From Chitinophaga terrae (ex Kim and Jung 2007) (GTDB lineage: Bacteria > Bacteroidota > Bacteroidia > Chitinophagales > Chitinophagaceae): DNA of 64,000 nucleotides. The notes below the pieces were generated by a model, which was given only the letters and a program-made list of their open reading frames with translations, was not told where the DNA came from and ran no database searches. Position 1 is the first letter of the stretch, and each line of letters opens with the position of its first letter. Location of the stretch: NCBI RefSeq assembly GCF_900107795.1, contig NZ_FNRL01000032.1:1-64000 (forward strand), read 5' to 3'. A program made the position numbers and the translations under genes. Shown here in pieces: positions 34,907 through 43,833 of this stretch.

Positions 34907-35980
34907 ATGAAAAAGATATTAATCTGGGGTCTTGTTACTGTTGGCGCTTTAGCGCTGATCATGTGGAAGCTCAATGCCAATAAAAAAGCCAACGAAGCAA
35001 AAATTGAATTTGTAAAACAAAGCAATATCGGGGATGTACCTGTATTGGTACAAACTGTTAGCAGCAGCGATTTCTCCAACGCCTTCCAGGCAAACGGTAA
35101 TTTTGAACCGGTTCGCGAATTAAGCTACCTGGCCGAAACTTCCGGAAGGATCACCAAGCTGTTGGTAGACGAAGGCAGCGTTGTAAAACAAGGGCAACCT
35201 CTCGCCTATATCGACGGGCAGATCCTGAACACCGACCTGGAGTCTGCCAAAGCGAACCTGAATCAACTTAAAGTGGATGCAGAAAGATATGAGGCGGCTT
35301 TCCAGACAGGCGGCGTAACCCGCAAACAGGTAGATGACGCCAAACTGCAGTACGAAATAGCCAAAACCCGCTATGAAGCAGCCAATCGCAGGGTTAGCGA
35401 TACTTATGTTAAAGCCCCTATCTCCGGCATCATCAATAAAAAATATGTAGAACTGGGCGCCTACTTGTCTGTAGGTAATAAAATGTTCGACATTGTAGAT
35501 GTATCCCGCCTGAAACTGGCGGTTTCCGTACCGGAAGCACAGGTTGTTAGCCTGAAGAAAGGACAGAAGGTAGAAGTGACTTCAAACGTGTTCCCTGAAA
35601 CCAAATACGAAGGCGTGATCACTTTCATTGCTGCAAAAGGCGATAACTCGCTTAACTACCCCGTTGAAATGGAAGTGACCAACTTAGGCGATAAAGAACT
35701 GAAAGCCGGTATGTACGGTACTGCGCACTTCTCTGATCCAACTGCCGAGAAAGCGATCTTCATTGCACGTACCGCTTTTGTTGGCGGCGTAAACAGCAAC
35801 GAAGTATATGTTATGGAAGGCAATGTTGCCAAGAAGAGAAAAGTAGTTGCCGGAAGGATCATTGGCGATAAAGTGGAAGTACGCCAGGGTTTAAAAGAAG
35901 GAGAAACTGTTATCACCAGCGGTCAGATCAACCTGACAGACGGAGCAACAGTAACTGTTCAGCGCGGAGCTGCCAAGTAA
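34907..35980 (+). CDS. RND efflux periplasmic adaptor (membrane fusion protein)
   Basis: ATG at 34907 is preferred over an upstream TTG. 357 aa with an N-terminal membrane anchor (KKILIWGLVTVGALALIMW), no lipobox. The lipoyl-like part is split around a coiled hairpin: YLAETSGRITKLLVDEGSVVKQGQPLAYID, LESAKANLNQLKVDAERYE, then DTYVKAPISGIINKKYVELGAYLSVG, a beta-barrel and the membrane-proximal domain ending VITSGQINLTDGATVTVQ. It links the RND pump to the TolC channel. Confidence 0.93.
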   Translation: MKKILIWGLVTVGALALIMWKLNANKKANEAKIEFVKQSNIGDVPVLVQTVSSSDFSNAFQANGNFEPVRELSYLAETSGRITKLLVDEGSVVKQGQPLAYIDGQILNTDLESAKANLNQLKVDAERYEAAFQTGGVTRKQVDDAKLQYEIAKTRYEAANRRVSDTYVKAPISGIINKKYVELGAYLSVGNKMFDIVDVSRLKLAVSVPEAQVVSLKKGQKVEVTSNVFPETKYEGVITFIAAKGDNSLNYPVEMEVTNLGDKELKAGMYGTAHFSDPTAEKAIFIARTAFVGGVNSNEVYVMEGNVAKKRKVVAGRIIGDKVEVRQGLKEGETVITSGQINLTDGATVTVQRGAAK

Positions 35981-36004
35981 TGTGAGGATCAAACTTTTTG
36001 AAAC

Positions 36005-39000
36005 ATGAAGATTACAGAAGTATCGATAAAACGACCTACCATAGTAGTGGTTGTTTTCACTATCCTCACCTTATTAGGGGTGATGAGCTACAAGGCGCTG
36101 AACTATGAACTTTTGCCAAAGTTCAGCTCTCCGATAGTGACAATCTCTACTGTTTACCCGGGCGCTTCCCCCAACGAGGTGGAAAGCACCGTGACCAAGA
36201 AGATTGAAGATGCGGTTGCATCTATGGAAAAGATTAAAAAGATCATTTCCAAATCTTCCGAAAGCCTTTCTATTATTACTGTTGAGCTGAATAACGATGC
36301 AAATGTGGACATCGCGCTGCAAGACGCTCAACGCAAGGTGAACGCTATCCTGGCCGATCTGCCAGGCGATGCGAAACCGCCTTCATTGAATAAATTTTCG
36401 CTGGACGACCTGCCTATCATGACCCTGTCTGCCACTGCAAACATGGACGATAAGAAGTTCTATGACCTGGTAGATAAAAAACTGCAGCCATTATTATCCC
36501 GCTTGCCGGGCGTTGCACAGGTATCGCTGATCGGCGGCCAGGAACGCGAGATCCAGGTGAATGTTGATCCTAAAAGATTGCAGGCGTTCAACCTGTCTAT
36601 CTTACAGGTACGCCAGTTGATCACCAATGCGAACCTCGACTTTCCTACCGGTAAGGTAAAATCAGCGAATGAGCAGATCCTTGTTCGCCTGGCGGGTAAA
36701 TATAAAAATGTAGACCAGTTGCGCAACCTGGTGCTTAAAACAACAGAGAACGGCACACAGGTAAGGTTGTCTGATGTAGCGGACGTACAGGATGCGCAGA
36801 AAGACGCTGAGCGTATTGCCCGTGTAGACGGCGTAAACGCGATTGCGTTGCAGGTGCAGAAACAAACGGATGCCAACGCGGTAACTGTGAGTGAAGAAAT
36901 GAAGAAAACGATTGCCCAGATCGAAAAGGACTATGCGCCCAATGGCCTGAAAATACTGGTGGCTAACGACTCGTCCGACTTTACCCTGGAATCTGCCGAC
37001 TCTGTGATCCATGACCTGATCCTGGCGGTGATCCTGGTGGCTGTAGTGATGCTGTTGTTCCTGCACAGTATTCGTAGCGCCATCTTCGTTATGATCTCTA
37101 TCCCCGCTTCCCTGATAGCTACCTTCATTGGTATGAAGCTGATGGGCTTCTCGCTGAACCTGATGTCGCTCCTGGGCCTTTCGCTGGTAGTAGGTATCCT
37201 GGTGGACGACGCCATCGTGGTACTGGAGAACATATACAGGCACATGGAGATGGGTAAGAACAGGGTTAGGGCTGCTTATGAAGGAGTGAAAGAGATCGGG
37301 TTTACCGTTACTTCCATTACCCTGGTAATTGTGGTGGTGTTCCTGCCGATTTCCCTGACCAACGAGCTGGTATCAAAAATCCTCCGTGAATTCTGCGTGG
37401 TGGTAATGATCTCTACTATGCTCAGTTTGCTATCGTCGTTCATGATCGTGCCGCTGTTATCTTCCCGCTTCGGTAAGTTGGAGCATATCACGGGCAAGAA
37501 TATCTTTGAGAAATTTATTTTATGGTTCGAGCGGCAGTTGCAGAAATTCACCGTTTGGATGACGGGTTTGCTGAAATGGGCTTTGAGTCATAAACTGGCG
37601 ACCGTAGTGATTGCGATAGGTTTATTGTTAGCATCGTTCATGTTGCTCGGTAAAGGATATATAGGAGGTGAGTTTATCCCGAAAGGAGACCGCGGTCAGT
37701 TTATCGTATTGCTGGAAATGCCTAAGGATGCATCTGTAGAACAAACCAACCAGGCTACCAGGACTGCTGAAAAATACCTGAATAAAAAACCGGAGATCAC
37801 ACGTTTGATCACCACTGTAGGGCAGACCAGTGAAGATGGCTTCGGTACATCGCAATCTACTGCCTATAAATCAGAAATCACCGTAATGTTGGTTGATCCT
37901 GAGCATAGGAAAGATGCATCTGATATTTATGCAGCAAAGATCAAGAAAGAACTGAAAGGCATTTTGCCTGGCGTGAAAGTGAAAACTACCGACGTGAGTA
38001 TCCTGGGTACAGCAGAAAGAGCGCCTGTGGAACTGGTAGTAATGGGATCGGAACTCGACAGTGTGATGAAGTTTGCAAAACGGGCAATGGATACTTTAAG
38101 AACCGTTGACGGGGCAACAGAGATCAAGCTGACAGTGGAAGACGGTAATCCTGAGATCAACGTGCAGGTAGACCGTGATAAAATGGCGGCTCTTGGTTTA
38201 ACACTGGATGCCGTGGGAGGTACCATGCAAACAGCCTTCAGCGGAACAGCCGACGATTCTAAGGTCAAATTCCGGCAGGGAGATTATGAATACGATATCA
38301 ATATCCGGTTCGATGATTTCAACCGCAAGAACCTGGATAATGTTGCCAATATCCAGTTCCTGAACGATAAAGGGCAGTTGATCAAGTTATCGCAGTTTGC
38401 TACCATCACTGAAGGCTCAGGCCCAAGCCAGCTGGAAAGAAGGGATAAAAATACTTCTGTTTCTGTTCAGGCGCAGGTAATGGGACGCCCTAGTGGTACA
38501 GTAACCCAGGAGTTTGCAGCGAAGCTGGAGAAGATGGACAAGCCTGTAGGTATCAGCTACCTGTTTGGCGGAGACGCTGAAAACCAGGGAGATTCATTTG
38601 GTACATTGGGCGCTGCATTGCTGATCTCAATTGTAATGGTATACCTGATCATGGTGGCGCTGTACGATAACTATATTTACCCGTTCGTGGTACTGTTCTC
38701 TATTCCGTTGGCGATCATCGGGGCCTTGCTGGCGCTGGCATTGACCAACAATACGCTGAACATCTTTACCATTCTCGGTATGATCATGCTGATCGGGTTG
38801 GTGGCGAAAAATGCGATCATCCTGGTAGACTTTACCAACCAGATGAAAGAACAGGGACAAAGTACTTACGAAGCGCTGATCCATGCGAACAACGCACGTT
38901 TGCGTCCTATTCTCATGACCACTATTGCGATGGTGATCGGTATGCTGCCGATTGCGTTGGCAACCGGTGGTGTGGCTTCTACCAAAAACGGTTTGGCCTG

Positions 39001-39187
39001 GGTGATCATCGGCGGTTTGATCAGCTCTATGTTCTTAACGCTGATAGTTGTACCGGTGATTTATATGATCGTGGATAAGATCATGGCTAAATTCGGTATG
39101 GGGCGTGTATCCACTAAACGTTATATCCGCCAGCGGATGGTGGCCCCTTACGAGGAAACTGCTTTAAGTGAAATTCATCAGAATTAA
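36005..39187 (+). CDS. RND multidrug efflux transporter (HAE1 type)
   Basis: A 1060-aa pump with 12 membrane helices and two large periplasmic loops. Motifs: SIKRPTIVVVVFTILTLLGV at TM1, SAIFVMISIPASLIATFIG, and GILVDDAIVVLENIYRHMEMG at TM4 carrying the two proton-relay Asp residues; the second half shows LIGLVAKNAIILVDF. It exports drugs or other hydrophobic compounds by proton exchange. Last gene of the five-gene operon, followed by a strong terminator. Confidence 0.95.
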   Translation: MKITEVSIKRPTIVVVVFTILTLLGVMSYKALNYELLPKFSSPIVTISTVYPGASPNEVESTVTKKIEDAVASMEKIKKIISKSSESLSIITVELNNDANVDIALQDAQRKVNAILADLPGDAKPPSLNKFSLDDLPIMTLSATANMDDKKFYDLVDKKLQPLLSRLPGVAQVSLIGGQEREIQVNVDPKRLQAFNLSILQVRQLITNANLDFPTGKVKSANEQILVRLAGKYKNVDQLRNLVLKTTENGTQVRLSDVADVQDAQKDAERIARVDGVNAIALQVQKQTDANAVTVSEEMKKTIAQIEKDYAPNGLKILVANDSSDFTLESADSVIHDLILAVILVAVVMLLFLHSIRSAIFVMISIPASLIATFIGMKLMGFSLNLMSLLGLSLVVGILVDDAIVVLENIYRHMEMGKNRVRAAYEGVKEIGFTVTSITLVIVVVFLPISLTNELVSKILREFCVVVMISTMLSLLSSFMIVPLLSSRFGKLEHITGKNIFEKFILWFERQLQKFTVWMTGLLKWALSHKLATVVIAIGLLLASFMLLGKGYIGGEFIPKGDRGQFIVLLEMPKDASVEQTNQATRTAEKYLNKKPEITRLITTVGQTSEDGFGTSQSTAYKSEITVMLVDPEHRKDASDIYAAKIKKELKGILPGVKVKTTDVSILGTAERAPVELVVMGSELDSVMKFAKRAMDTLRTVDGATEIKLTVEDGNPEINVQVDRDKMAALGLTLDAVGGTMQTAFSGTADDSKVKFRQGDYEYDINIRFDDFNRKNLDNVANIQFLNDKGQLIKLSQFATITEGSGPSQLERRDKNTSVSVQAQVMGRPSGTVTQEFAAKLEKMDKPVGISYLFGGDAENQGDSFGTLGAALLISIVMVYLIMVALYDNYIYPFVVLFSIPLAIIGALLALALTNNTLNIFTILGMIMLIGLVAKNAIILVDFTNQMKEQGQSTYEALIHANNARLRPILMTTIAMVIGMLPIALATGGVASTKNGLAWVIIGGLISSMFLTLIVVPVIYMIVDKIMAKFGMGRVSTKRYIRQRMVAPYEETALSEIHQN

Positions 39188-39231
39188 AGATATGTTACTA
39201 ACAGTGTAACAGTTGTAGGTTTAGGTAATAG

Positions 39232-39259
39232 CCGGAGTAATCTTACTCCGGTTTTTTTT
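39232..39259 (+). terminator. Terminator of the efflux operon
   Basis: CCGGAGTAA (39232-39240) pairs with TTACTCCGG (39243-39251), followed by eight Ts. Confidence 0.88.
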
Positions 39260-39285
39260 GCTCTTTTTTCGGAAAACTATTTTTG
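39258..39285 (+). promoter_or_regulatory. Promoter of the SMP-30-like gene
   Basis: TTG at 39258-39260, a 17-base spacer and TATTTTTG at 39278-39285, 28 bases before the ATG. The -33 element overlaps the end of the preceding T-tract. Confidence 0.5.
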
Positions 39286-39313
39286 TACTTTTATAGCGTT
39301 ACAAAAATTTTAT

Positions 39314-40177
39314 ATGAAAAAATTATTCCCCTTAGTATTGTTGTTCTCCTCTCCTTTCCTATCCTACAGCCAGAAAGTAATTACAGGAGTGCCCTCGCCC
39401 GAAAGTATTATAGCCTACAAGGACGGGTATTTTGTTTCTTCAATTGGCCAGAAACTGGCCGCAGTTGACAAAGATGGCGATGGTGCGATTGCCTTTGTAG
39501 ACAAGGCAGGAAATGTAAAAAGCCAACGCTATTTTGATGAAGTGCTGAACGCTCCCAAAGGAATCGACATTGTCAACAACCAGCTGTATGTAGCTGATAT
39601 AGATCATCTTAAAGGATTTGATATTGCTACAAAAAAGAAGATCTTCGATCTTAACCTCGAAGGGAAAGCCCAACTGCTGAACGATGTGTATGCCGTTAAT
39701 GATTCCCTGCTATTTGTAACCGACTCATTTACCGGCGATGTATTGCAGGTAAACCTCTCCTCCGGCCAGTATAAAAGTATTGGTACGGTTACAGGTGCCA
39801 ATGGAGTTTTATTCGATAAGAAGTCGGGTATTCTCTATGTCTGTTCAATGGGAGAGCAGTTTAACGCACAGGGCAAATTGTATTCAAAGAAGTTAAGCGA
39901 CCATGCAGCTGCTTTTGCTCCCGTAGAAGGATCTCCTGTGGGGCTTTTTGACGGTATTGTGCAAGTGGATGACCAGCGTATTATGTTGTCTGACTGGCAG
40001 GGAATTGATGGTTCAAAACCCGGCAACCTGGTTACCTATCATATCGGCAAGAAGTCGTATACCCGCAAGGAAGTAAAGCACTCGCCTGCTGATATAGCGA
40101 TCGACAAGAAAGCCAGGATGCTGCTGGTACCAAGGTTATTGGATGGAGAGATAGATGTAGCGGCATTGGAAAAATAG
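39314..40177 (+). CDS. SMP-30/gluconolactonase-like beta-propeller, exported
   Basis: The 287-aa protein has a signal peptide (KKLFPLVLLFSSPFLSYS) and repeated propeller blades: SPESIIAYKDGYFVSS, APKGIDIVNNQLYVADIDHLKGFDI, GANGVLFDKKSGILYVCS, SPADIAIDKKARMLLVPR. The stretch DKDGDGAIAFV near residue 52 has the pattern of an EF-hand calcium loop. Substrate unknown; a lactonase role is possible, a binding role as well. Has its own promoter and terminator. Confidence 0.8.
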   Translation: MKKLFPLVLLFSSPFLSYSQKVITGVPSPESIIAYKDGYFVSSIGQKLAAVDKDGDGAIAFVDKAGNVKSQRYFDEVLNAPKGIDIVNNQLYVADIDHLKGFDIATKKKIFDLNLEGKAQLLNDVYAVNDSLLFVTDSFTGDVLQVNLSSGQYKSIGTVTGANGVLFDKKSGILYVCSMGEQFNAQGKLYSKKLSDHAAAFAPVEGSPVGLFDGIVQVDDQRIMLSDWQGIDGSKPGNLVTYHIGKKSYTRKEVKHSPADIAIDKKARMLLVPRLLDGEIDVAALEK

Positions 40178-40192
40178 GTTTCACACAAAAGG

Positions 40193-40226
40193 AAAGCAGT
40201 ATTTAAACCGGTTACATACTGCTTTT
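40193..40226 (+). terminator. Terminator of the SMP-30-like gene
   Basis: AAAGCAGTAT (40193-40202) pairs with ATACTGCTTT (40216-40225) and is followed by further Ts. Confidence 0.8.
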
Positions 40227-40278
40227 TTCTTTCATTTAGTGTAGCCGGCAGTGTTAGACTCACAAAGCCGGTAACGAG

Positions 40279-41694
40279 TTAAATCCGTGCATTTCTTCTT
40301 ACCTCATCAAAACTATAGGTGGCAACGGTTTGCCCGTTTTCAAACACTGTTTGCAACAGGTCGCTGGCGCCTGGTTCTTCGCCAACTCCAACAGTTTGGA
40401 ATTTGTCCGCTACATTGACCAGTTTCAGTTTGCCGGCTTTGGATTTTTTGAAAGATGTGCGCAGGTTGCCGTTTGCATCTAATTCTACAGGCATCTTCTG
40501 TACATCTATACCTTTACCATTTACAACAGCATAAGAGCATTTCAGTGCAAATTCCTGTGTGTCGCGGTTCACTCGCTGCAACAACGCGCCGCCCATACCC
40601 AGTACCAGGTTTTCGGCGCTGAACCCGGCTTTTTTCAAACCTTCATAAATGCCGGGGATAGAAGAATAGCTGATACCGTCGCCTTGTATCACCCTCACCT
40701 GAGGAGGCAATACCTTGTATCCTTTCTCATTAACGGTATAACCGAATTTGTTCGTGAGAATGTCTAATACCCTGGTCAGGGTCTGAACAGGATCCCCGCT
40801 ATCGGGACGGATCACCAGTGTTCCTTTCCTGTTAAGGATCTGTTCTTTCAGTTCAGTACCCCAATATTCTTCACAAGCGCGGAAGATGTTATAGGAGTCG
40901 GAAACACAAGCGATCGTTCCGGTTGGGAATGTGTCTAAAACATGTTTAAAGATGGTCAATTCACCTGCTTCGCCAAGTAGGGTACAAATGGAGTGTTCCG
41001 TTGCCGGAATTGAAAGGCCGGGAGCCGTAGCTGCGTTGTAGAATTTTTTGGCGAAAACAGAGCCGGCTATGGTGTCGCTGCCGGAAAAATTGACCAGGTG
41101 GGCGCTGCCACCGATGCCTGCGCTTTCTACTGAGCTGGCGCCTCTGAATCCAAAGTCGTTCAACACAAAGTCGATGCCTGCGAATGCGCTTTCGCTCGCA
41201 GTTTCAGTATAATATTTATAGACTATTTTTTTGATCTCCCTGGATACGGTAGCTACGGTGCATGGGTACCAAACCTGCATCAGCAGCGTTTCCAGGAAGT
41301 TGGTTAACCAGTAGCATTCAGGGTCGGTGTTTTCGATGGTCATCAGCACATTTTTCACCGGAACAACAGTGCCTTCGGGAACAGCCTTGATCCTCACGGG
41401 CAGTTTGCCGCCGTAGTGGTCAATAATGTATTCGAATTTGCTCCTGTCAAAAACATCCGTTCTGCCAAAAACTTCATTCAGGGTCTGTTCTGCTTCATCC
41501 AGTTTTTCTTTGGTGAAAACAGCGCCTTCCAGGTATTCTTTCAGGAAGTATTGCAGGCCATAGAAAACAGTTTCGTCGAATTTGCCGCCCCGGCTTTCTA
41601 AATAAGAATAGATGTACTGGGTGCCGGGAATGTATAATTTATGGTGAGAGTATTTATATGCGTCGGCAAGTAATATGAGATTCTCCTTTGTCAT
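40279..41694 (-). CDS. nadV: Nicotinamide phosphoribosyltransferase (NadV/NAMPT type)
   Basis: The 471-aa enzyme joins nicotinamide and PRPP to give NMN. It matches NAMPT rather than the shorter nicotinate enzyme: ADAYKYSHHKLYIPGTQYIYSYLESRGG at the start, NDFGFRGASSVESAGIGGSAHLVNFSGSDT, SIPATEHS, SDSYNIFRACEEYWG, VIRPDSGDP, QGDGISYSS and GMGGALLQRVNRDTQ. It starts 17 bp after the NMN adenylyltransferase gene, giving a two-enzyme route from nicotinamide to NAD. Confidence 0.95.
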   Translation of the reverse strand: MTKENLILLADAYKYSHHKLYIPGTQYIYSYLESRGGKFDETVFYGLQYFLKEYLEGAVFTKEKLDEAEQTLNEVFGRTDVFDRSKFEYIIDHYGGKLPVRIKAVPEGTVVPVKNVLMTIENTDPECYWLTNFLETLLMQVWYPCTVATVSREIKKIVYKYYTETASESAFAGIDFVLNDFGFRGASSVESAGIGGSAHLVNFSGSDTIAGSVFAKKFYNAATAPGLSIPATEHSICTLLGEAGELTIFKHVLDTFPTGTIACVSDSYNIFRACEEYWGTELKEQILNRKGTLVIRPDSGDPVQTLTRVLDILTNKFGYTVNEKGYKVLPPQVRVIQGDGISYSSIPGIYEGLKKAGFSAENLVLGMGGALLQRVNRDTQEFALKCSYAVVNGKGIDVQKMPVELDANGNLRTSFKKSKAGKLKLVNVADKFQTVGVGEEPGASDLLQTVFENGQTVATYSFDEVRRNARI

Positions 41695-41711
41695 GGTGTG
41701 AGGTTTTAATC

Positions 41712-42617
41712 TTAGTAAGCTATTTTTTCCATCAGTTTTTTCATCAATGGAATATGAGTATCTATTATTTCGTTTTGTTCTATCAGTTGAGGAAGGTCTT
41801 TTACCGCTACCCAGCGTAAGGCGGCGAGGTCGTCGCTTGCTACAGGGGCGCCTGCCAGCAGTTCGGTGCTGAAAAGCGTAGTGATAATTTTATTAACCTC
41901 GCTACGGTATCTCCAGTCATCTACCCTCAGGGAAGCTACGTATTTTAACGGGCCGATGGTGACATCTCCACATTCTTCTTTTAACTCCCTGGCGGCTGCT
42001 GCTTCAAAATCTTCATCTGTGGTGTCGGCAAACCCGCCGGGCAGACGCCAGGCAGATTCTTTCGGTTTCCTGCCCAACAGCAGTTCTTTGTTATTATTCC
42101 TGAAAACCGCAATGTCTACGGTTGGGAAAGCGGTTGGATAAAGGCTGTAGGTACTGTAGATGATGCCGGCCCTGAAAGCTTCCGTATCCAATACTTTGTC
42201 TGAAATAGCTTCCCGCAGGGCGGTGGCGTTATAGTCCTGTACCGGTGGCAAAGAAGTAGTAGGAAACCTGCCGGAATAACTTCCTATGAAACTATCCCGG
42301 CTGCCATACAGCAGGAAGTTTTCGTTAGGGAAGGTGGTTTGCAGCAGGTCGTCTAACCCGGCAGACCATACGATATCGCTTTTCTGATCGCTCAGCGGAA
42401 GTACAATGATTTCGGGGAACTGCTGTTTGATCATTCGTTCGCGGGTACAATAATCGAGTGGATTTTTCCTGCTTCCTTTAACGGGAGCTACTCCCAGCAC
42501 AATTACAGTCTTATTATGATGTTGCTGAACTTCCCGGATCAAGGCAAGGTGACCTTCATGTAAGGAAGGTGTCTGGAACCTGGCTATTATTACGCCTATT
42601 GACTTTATGTTGTGCAT
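41712..42617 (-). CDS. Fused NMN adenylyltransferase / Nudix hydrolase (NadM-Nudix)
   Basis: A 301-aa two-domain protein. The N-terminal nucleotidyltransferase shows IIARFQTPSLHEGHLALI (HxGH-like HEGH) and NPLDYCTRERMI; it makes NAD from NMN and ATP. From about residue 165 the Nudix domain has WRLPGGFADT and AAARELKEECGDV, which would cut ADP-ribose or similar. Similar fusions are known in Francisella and Synechocystis. First gene of the two-gene operon behind the NrtR-type operator. Confidence 0.93.
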   Translation of the reverse strand: MHNIKSIGVIIARFQTPSLHEGHLALIREVQQHHNKTVIVLGVAPVKGSRKNPLDYCTRERMIKQQFPEIIVLPLSDQKSDIVWSAGLDDLLQTTFPNENFLLYGSRDSFIGSYSGRFPTTSLPPVQDYNATALREAISDKVLDTEAFRAGIIYSTYSLYPTAFPTVDIAVFRNNNKELLLGRKPKESAWRLPGGFADTTDEDFEAAAARELKEECGDVTIGPLKYVASLRVDDWRYRSEVNKIITTLFSTELLAGAPVASDDLAALRWVAVKDLPQLIEQNEIIDTHIPLMKKLMEKIAY

Positions 42618-42627
42618 AACAATCTAT

Positions 42628-42648
42628 TTTGTGTAATTGTTACACAAA
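42628..42648. promoter_or_regulatory. NrtR-type operator 1, overlapping the -7 box
   Basis: TTTGTGTAA-TTG-TTACACAAA, a perfect palindrome with 9-base arms and 3-base spacer. It covers part of the -7 box TATATTTG (minus strand, 42645-42652), so a bound repressor would block RNA polymerase. Confidence 0.75.
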
Positions 42649-42674
42649 TATATGAGGGTATTTCTAAACCACAA
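42645..42674 (-). promoter_or_regulatory. Promoter of the NAD salvage operon
   Basis: On the minus strand TTG (42672-42674), exactly 19 bases, then TATATTTG (42645-42652): a close match to the Bacteroidota promoter. Transcription would start near 42638, about 20 bases before the start codon. Confidence 0.75.
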
Positions 42675-42679
42675 AATAT

Positions 42680-42700
42680 TTTATGTAAAATTTACACAAA
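42680..42700. promoter_or_regulatory. NrtR-type operator 2, upstream of the -33 element
   Basis: TTTATGTAA-AAT-TTACACAAA has the same 9-3-9 layout as operator 1 with one mismatch, and lies about 52 bp away (close to five helix turns), so two dimers could bind on the same face. Confidence 0.65.
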
Positions 42701-42711
42701 TAGATAAAAAA

Positions 42712-43398
42712 TCAGATCTCGAACACCATTCCTTCGTTTTTCAGCTTGAAATAGCGCTCTTCATCGAAGGAAAAAAGTTTAGCAGGACGGCCCTGGGAGA
42801 TTTGCTTTTGTTTTTCGTTATGTGAGATTAGAATACCTAAGTGATTGATTTTCTTCTGGAAATTCCGCCGGTCGATCGGCCTGTCCAGCAACGTTTCGTA
42901 TAGTTTTTCCAGGTCGGCGATCGGGAATTTCTTATCGAGGAGTTCGAAGCCGATAGGTTCGTAACGGATCTTGTTGCGAAGCCGTTGTATAGCTACGTTG
43001 ATGATATTCTGGTGATCGAAAGCCAGTTCCGGCAGTTCTTTGATGTTGAACCAGTCGGCGTCTTCGGCGTCGGTGCTGGCGGCGAGTTTGAAATTGGTCG
43101 GGTTAACAAGCCCGAAATAAGCTACGGATACGATGCGGCCCCGCGGGTCTCTGCCTGCATCCCCGAAAGTGTATAGTTGTTCGAGATAGTTGATACGCAC
43201 GCCGGATTCTGTTTCCAGCTCCCGGGTAACTGCTTCTTCCAGTGATTCGTCGTCTAATACAAACCCGCCTGGTAAAGCCCAGCTATGCAGGAATGGAGGG
43301 ATAGTGCGTTTGATCAGCAACACTTCGATGCCTTCTTTGGGCTTATAGCCAAATACGACGGCGTCTACAGTTAATTGGATATTTTGTTTAATAAACAC
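42712..43398 (-). CDS. nrtR: NrtR-type Nudix-like transcriptional regulator
   Basis: The 228-aa protein has an N-terminal Nudix fold and C-terminal winged helix. WALPGGFVLDDESLEEAVTREL continues as ETESG; in the Nudix box (REUxEExGU) the first Glu of the EE pair is Thr, so hydrolysis is probably lost, as in known NrtR regulators that only sense ADP-ribose. The C-terminal part (LYETLLDRPIDRRNFQKKI, GRPAKLFSFD) is the DNA-binding region. It sits next to the NAD salvage genes with two palindromes in front of them, so it very likely controls that operon. Confidence 0.88.
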   Translation of the reverse strand: MFIKQNIQLTVDAVVFGYKPKEGIEVLLIKRTIPPFLHSWALPGGFVLDDESLEEAVTRELETESGVRINYLEQLYTFGDAGRDPRGRIVSVAYFGLVNPTNFKLAASTDAEDADWFNIKELPELAFDHQNIINVAIQRLRNKIRYEPIGFELLDKKFPIADLEKLYETLLDRPIDRRNFQKKINHLGILISHNEKQKQISQGRPAKLFSFDEERYFKLKNEGMVFEI

Positions 43399-43411
43399 AA
43401 TCTCTTACAGG

Positions 43412-43828
43412 TTATTTTGCTTGAAGGTATTGATCTAATTGGGCAGTGCCTTTGTGTAAATTTACAAACAAAGGATTTTTCTGCGGATCAAACACTATAA
43501 TAGTGCTTTGTTCCCAGATATCCTGGGGATGCGGCAGCTCGATCATCACCTCCTGCCCGTTGGCCCGGCGGAAAAGCAGGCTGTCTTTCCCTGCAATATG
43601 CGCCTGGAATCCTTTCTGGGACAAGTATTCTGTCAGGTTCTTTCTCAATTGAAGCACCGAATCCGTCAGCGGGTCGGAAGCGGGCTTAAATTCCCTGTAC
43701 ACATAGCATTTCTCCGTCACCACATCGTATGCAGACCTGTCTTTGGTTTGTTCACGGGCTGTATTGTTACAGGCAAATAAGGCTGTTGCAACTAACAGGA
43801 AAGAACATATTTTTTTCATAATTCTCAT
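43412..43828 (-). CDS. Hypothetical lipoprotein (138 aa)
   Basis: MKKICSFLLVATALFAC is a lipoprotein signal; ATG at 43819 is as likely as 43828. The mature part is small and mixed alpha/beta (TDSVLQLRKNLTEYLSQKG, LLFRRANGQEVMIELPHPQD), with no recognised family. Close spacing to the NTF2-like gene suggests co-transcription. Its 3' end is 13 bp from the nrtR start. Confidence 0.65.
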   Translation of the reverse strand: MRIMKKICSFLLVATALFACNNTAREQTKDRSAYDVVTEKCYVYREFKPASDPLTDSVLQLRKNLTEYLSQKGFQAHIAGKDSLLFRRANGQEVMIELPHPQDIWEQSTIIVFDPQKNPLFVNLHKGTAQLDQYLQAK

Positions 43829-43833
43829 AGCAT

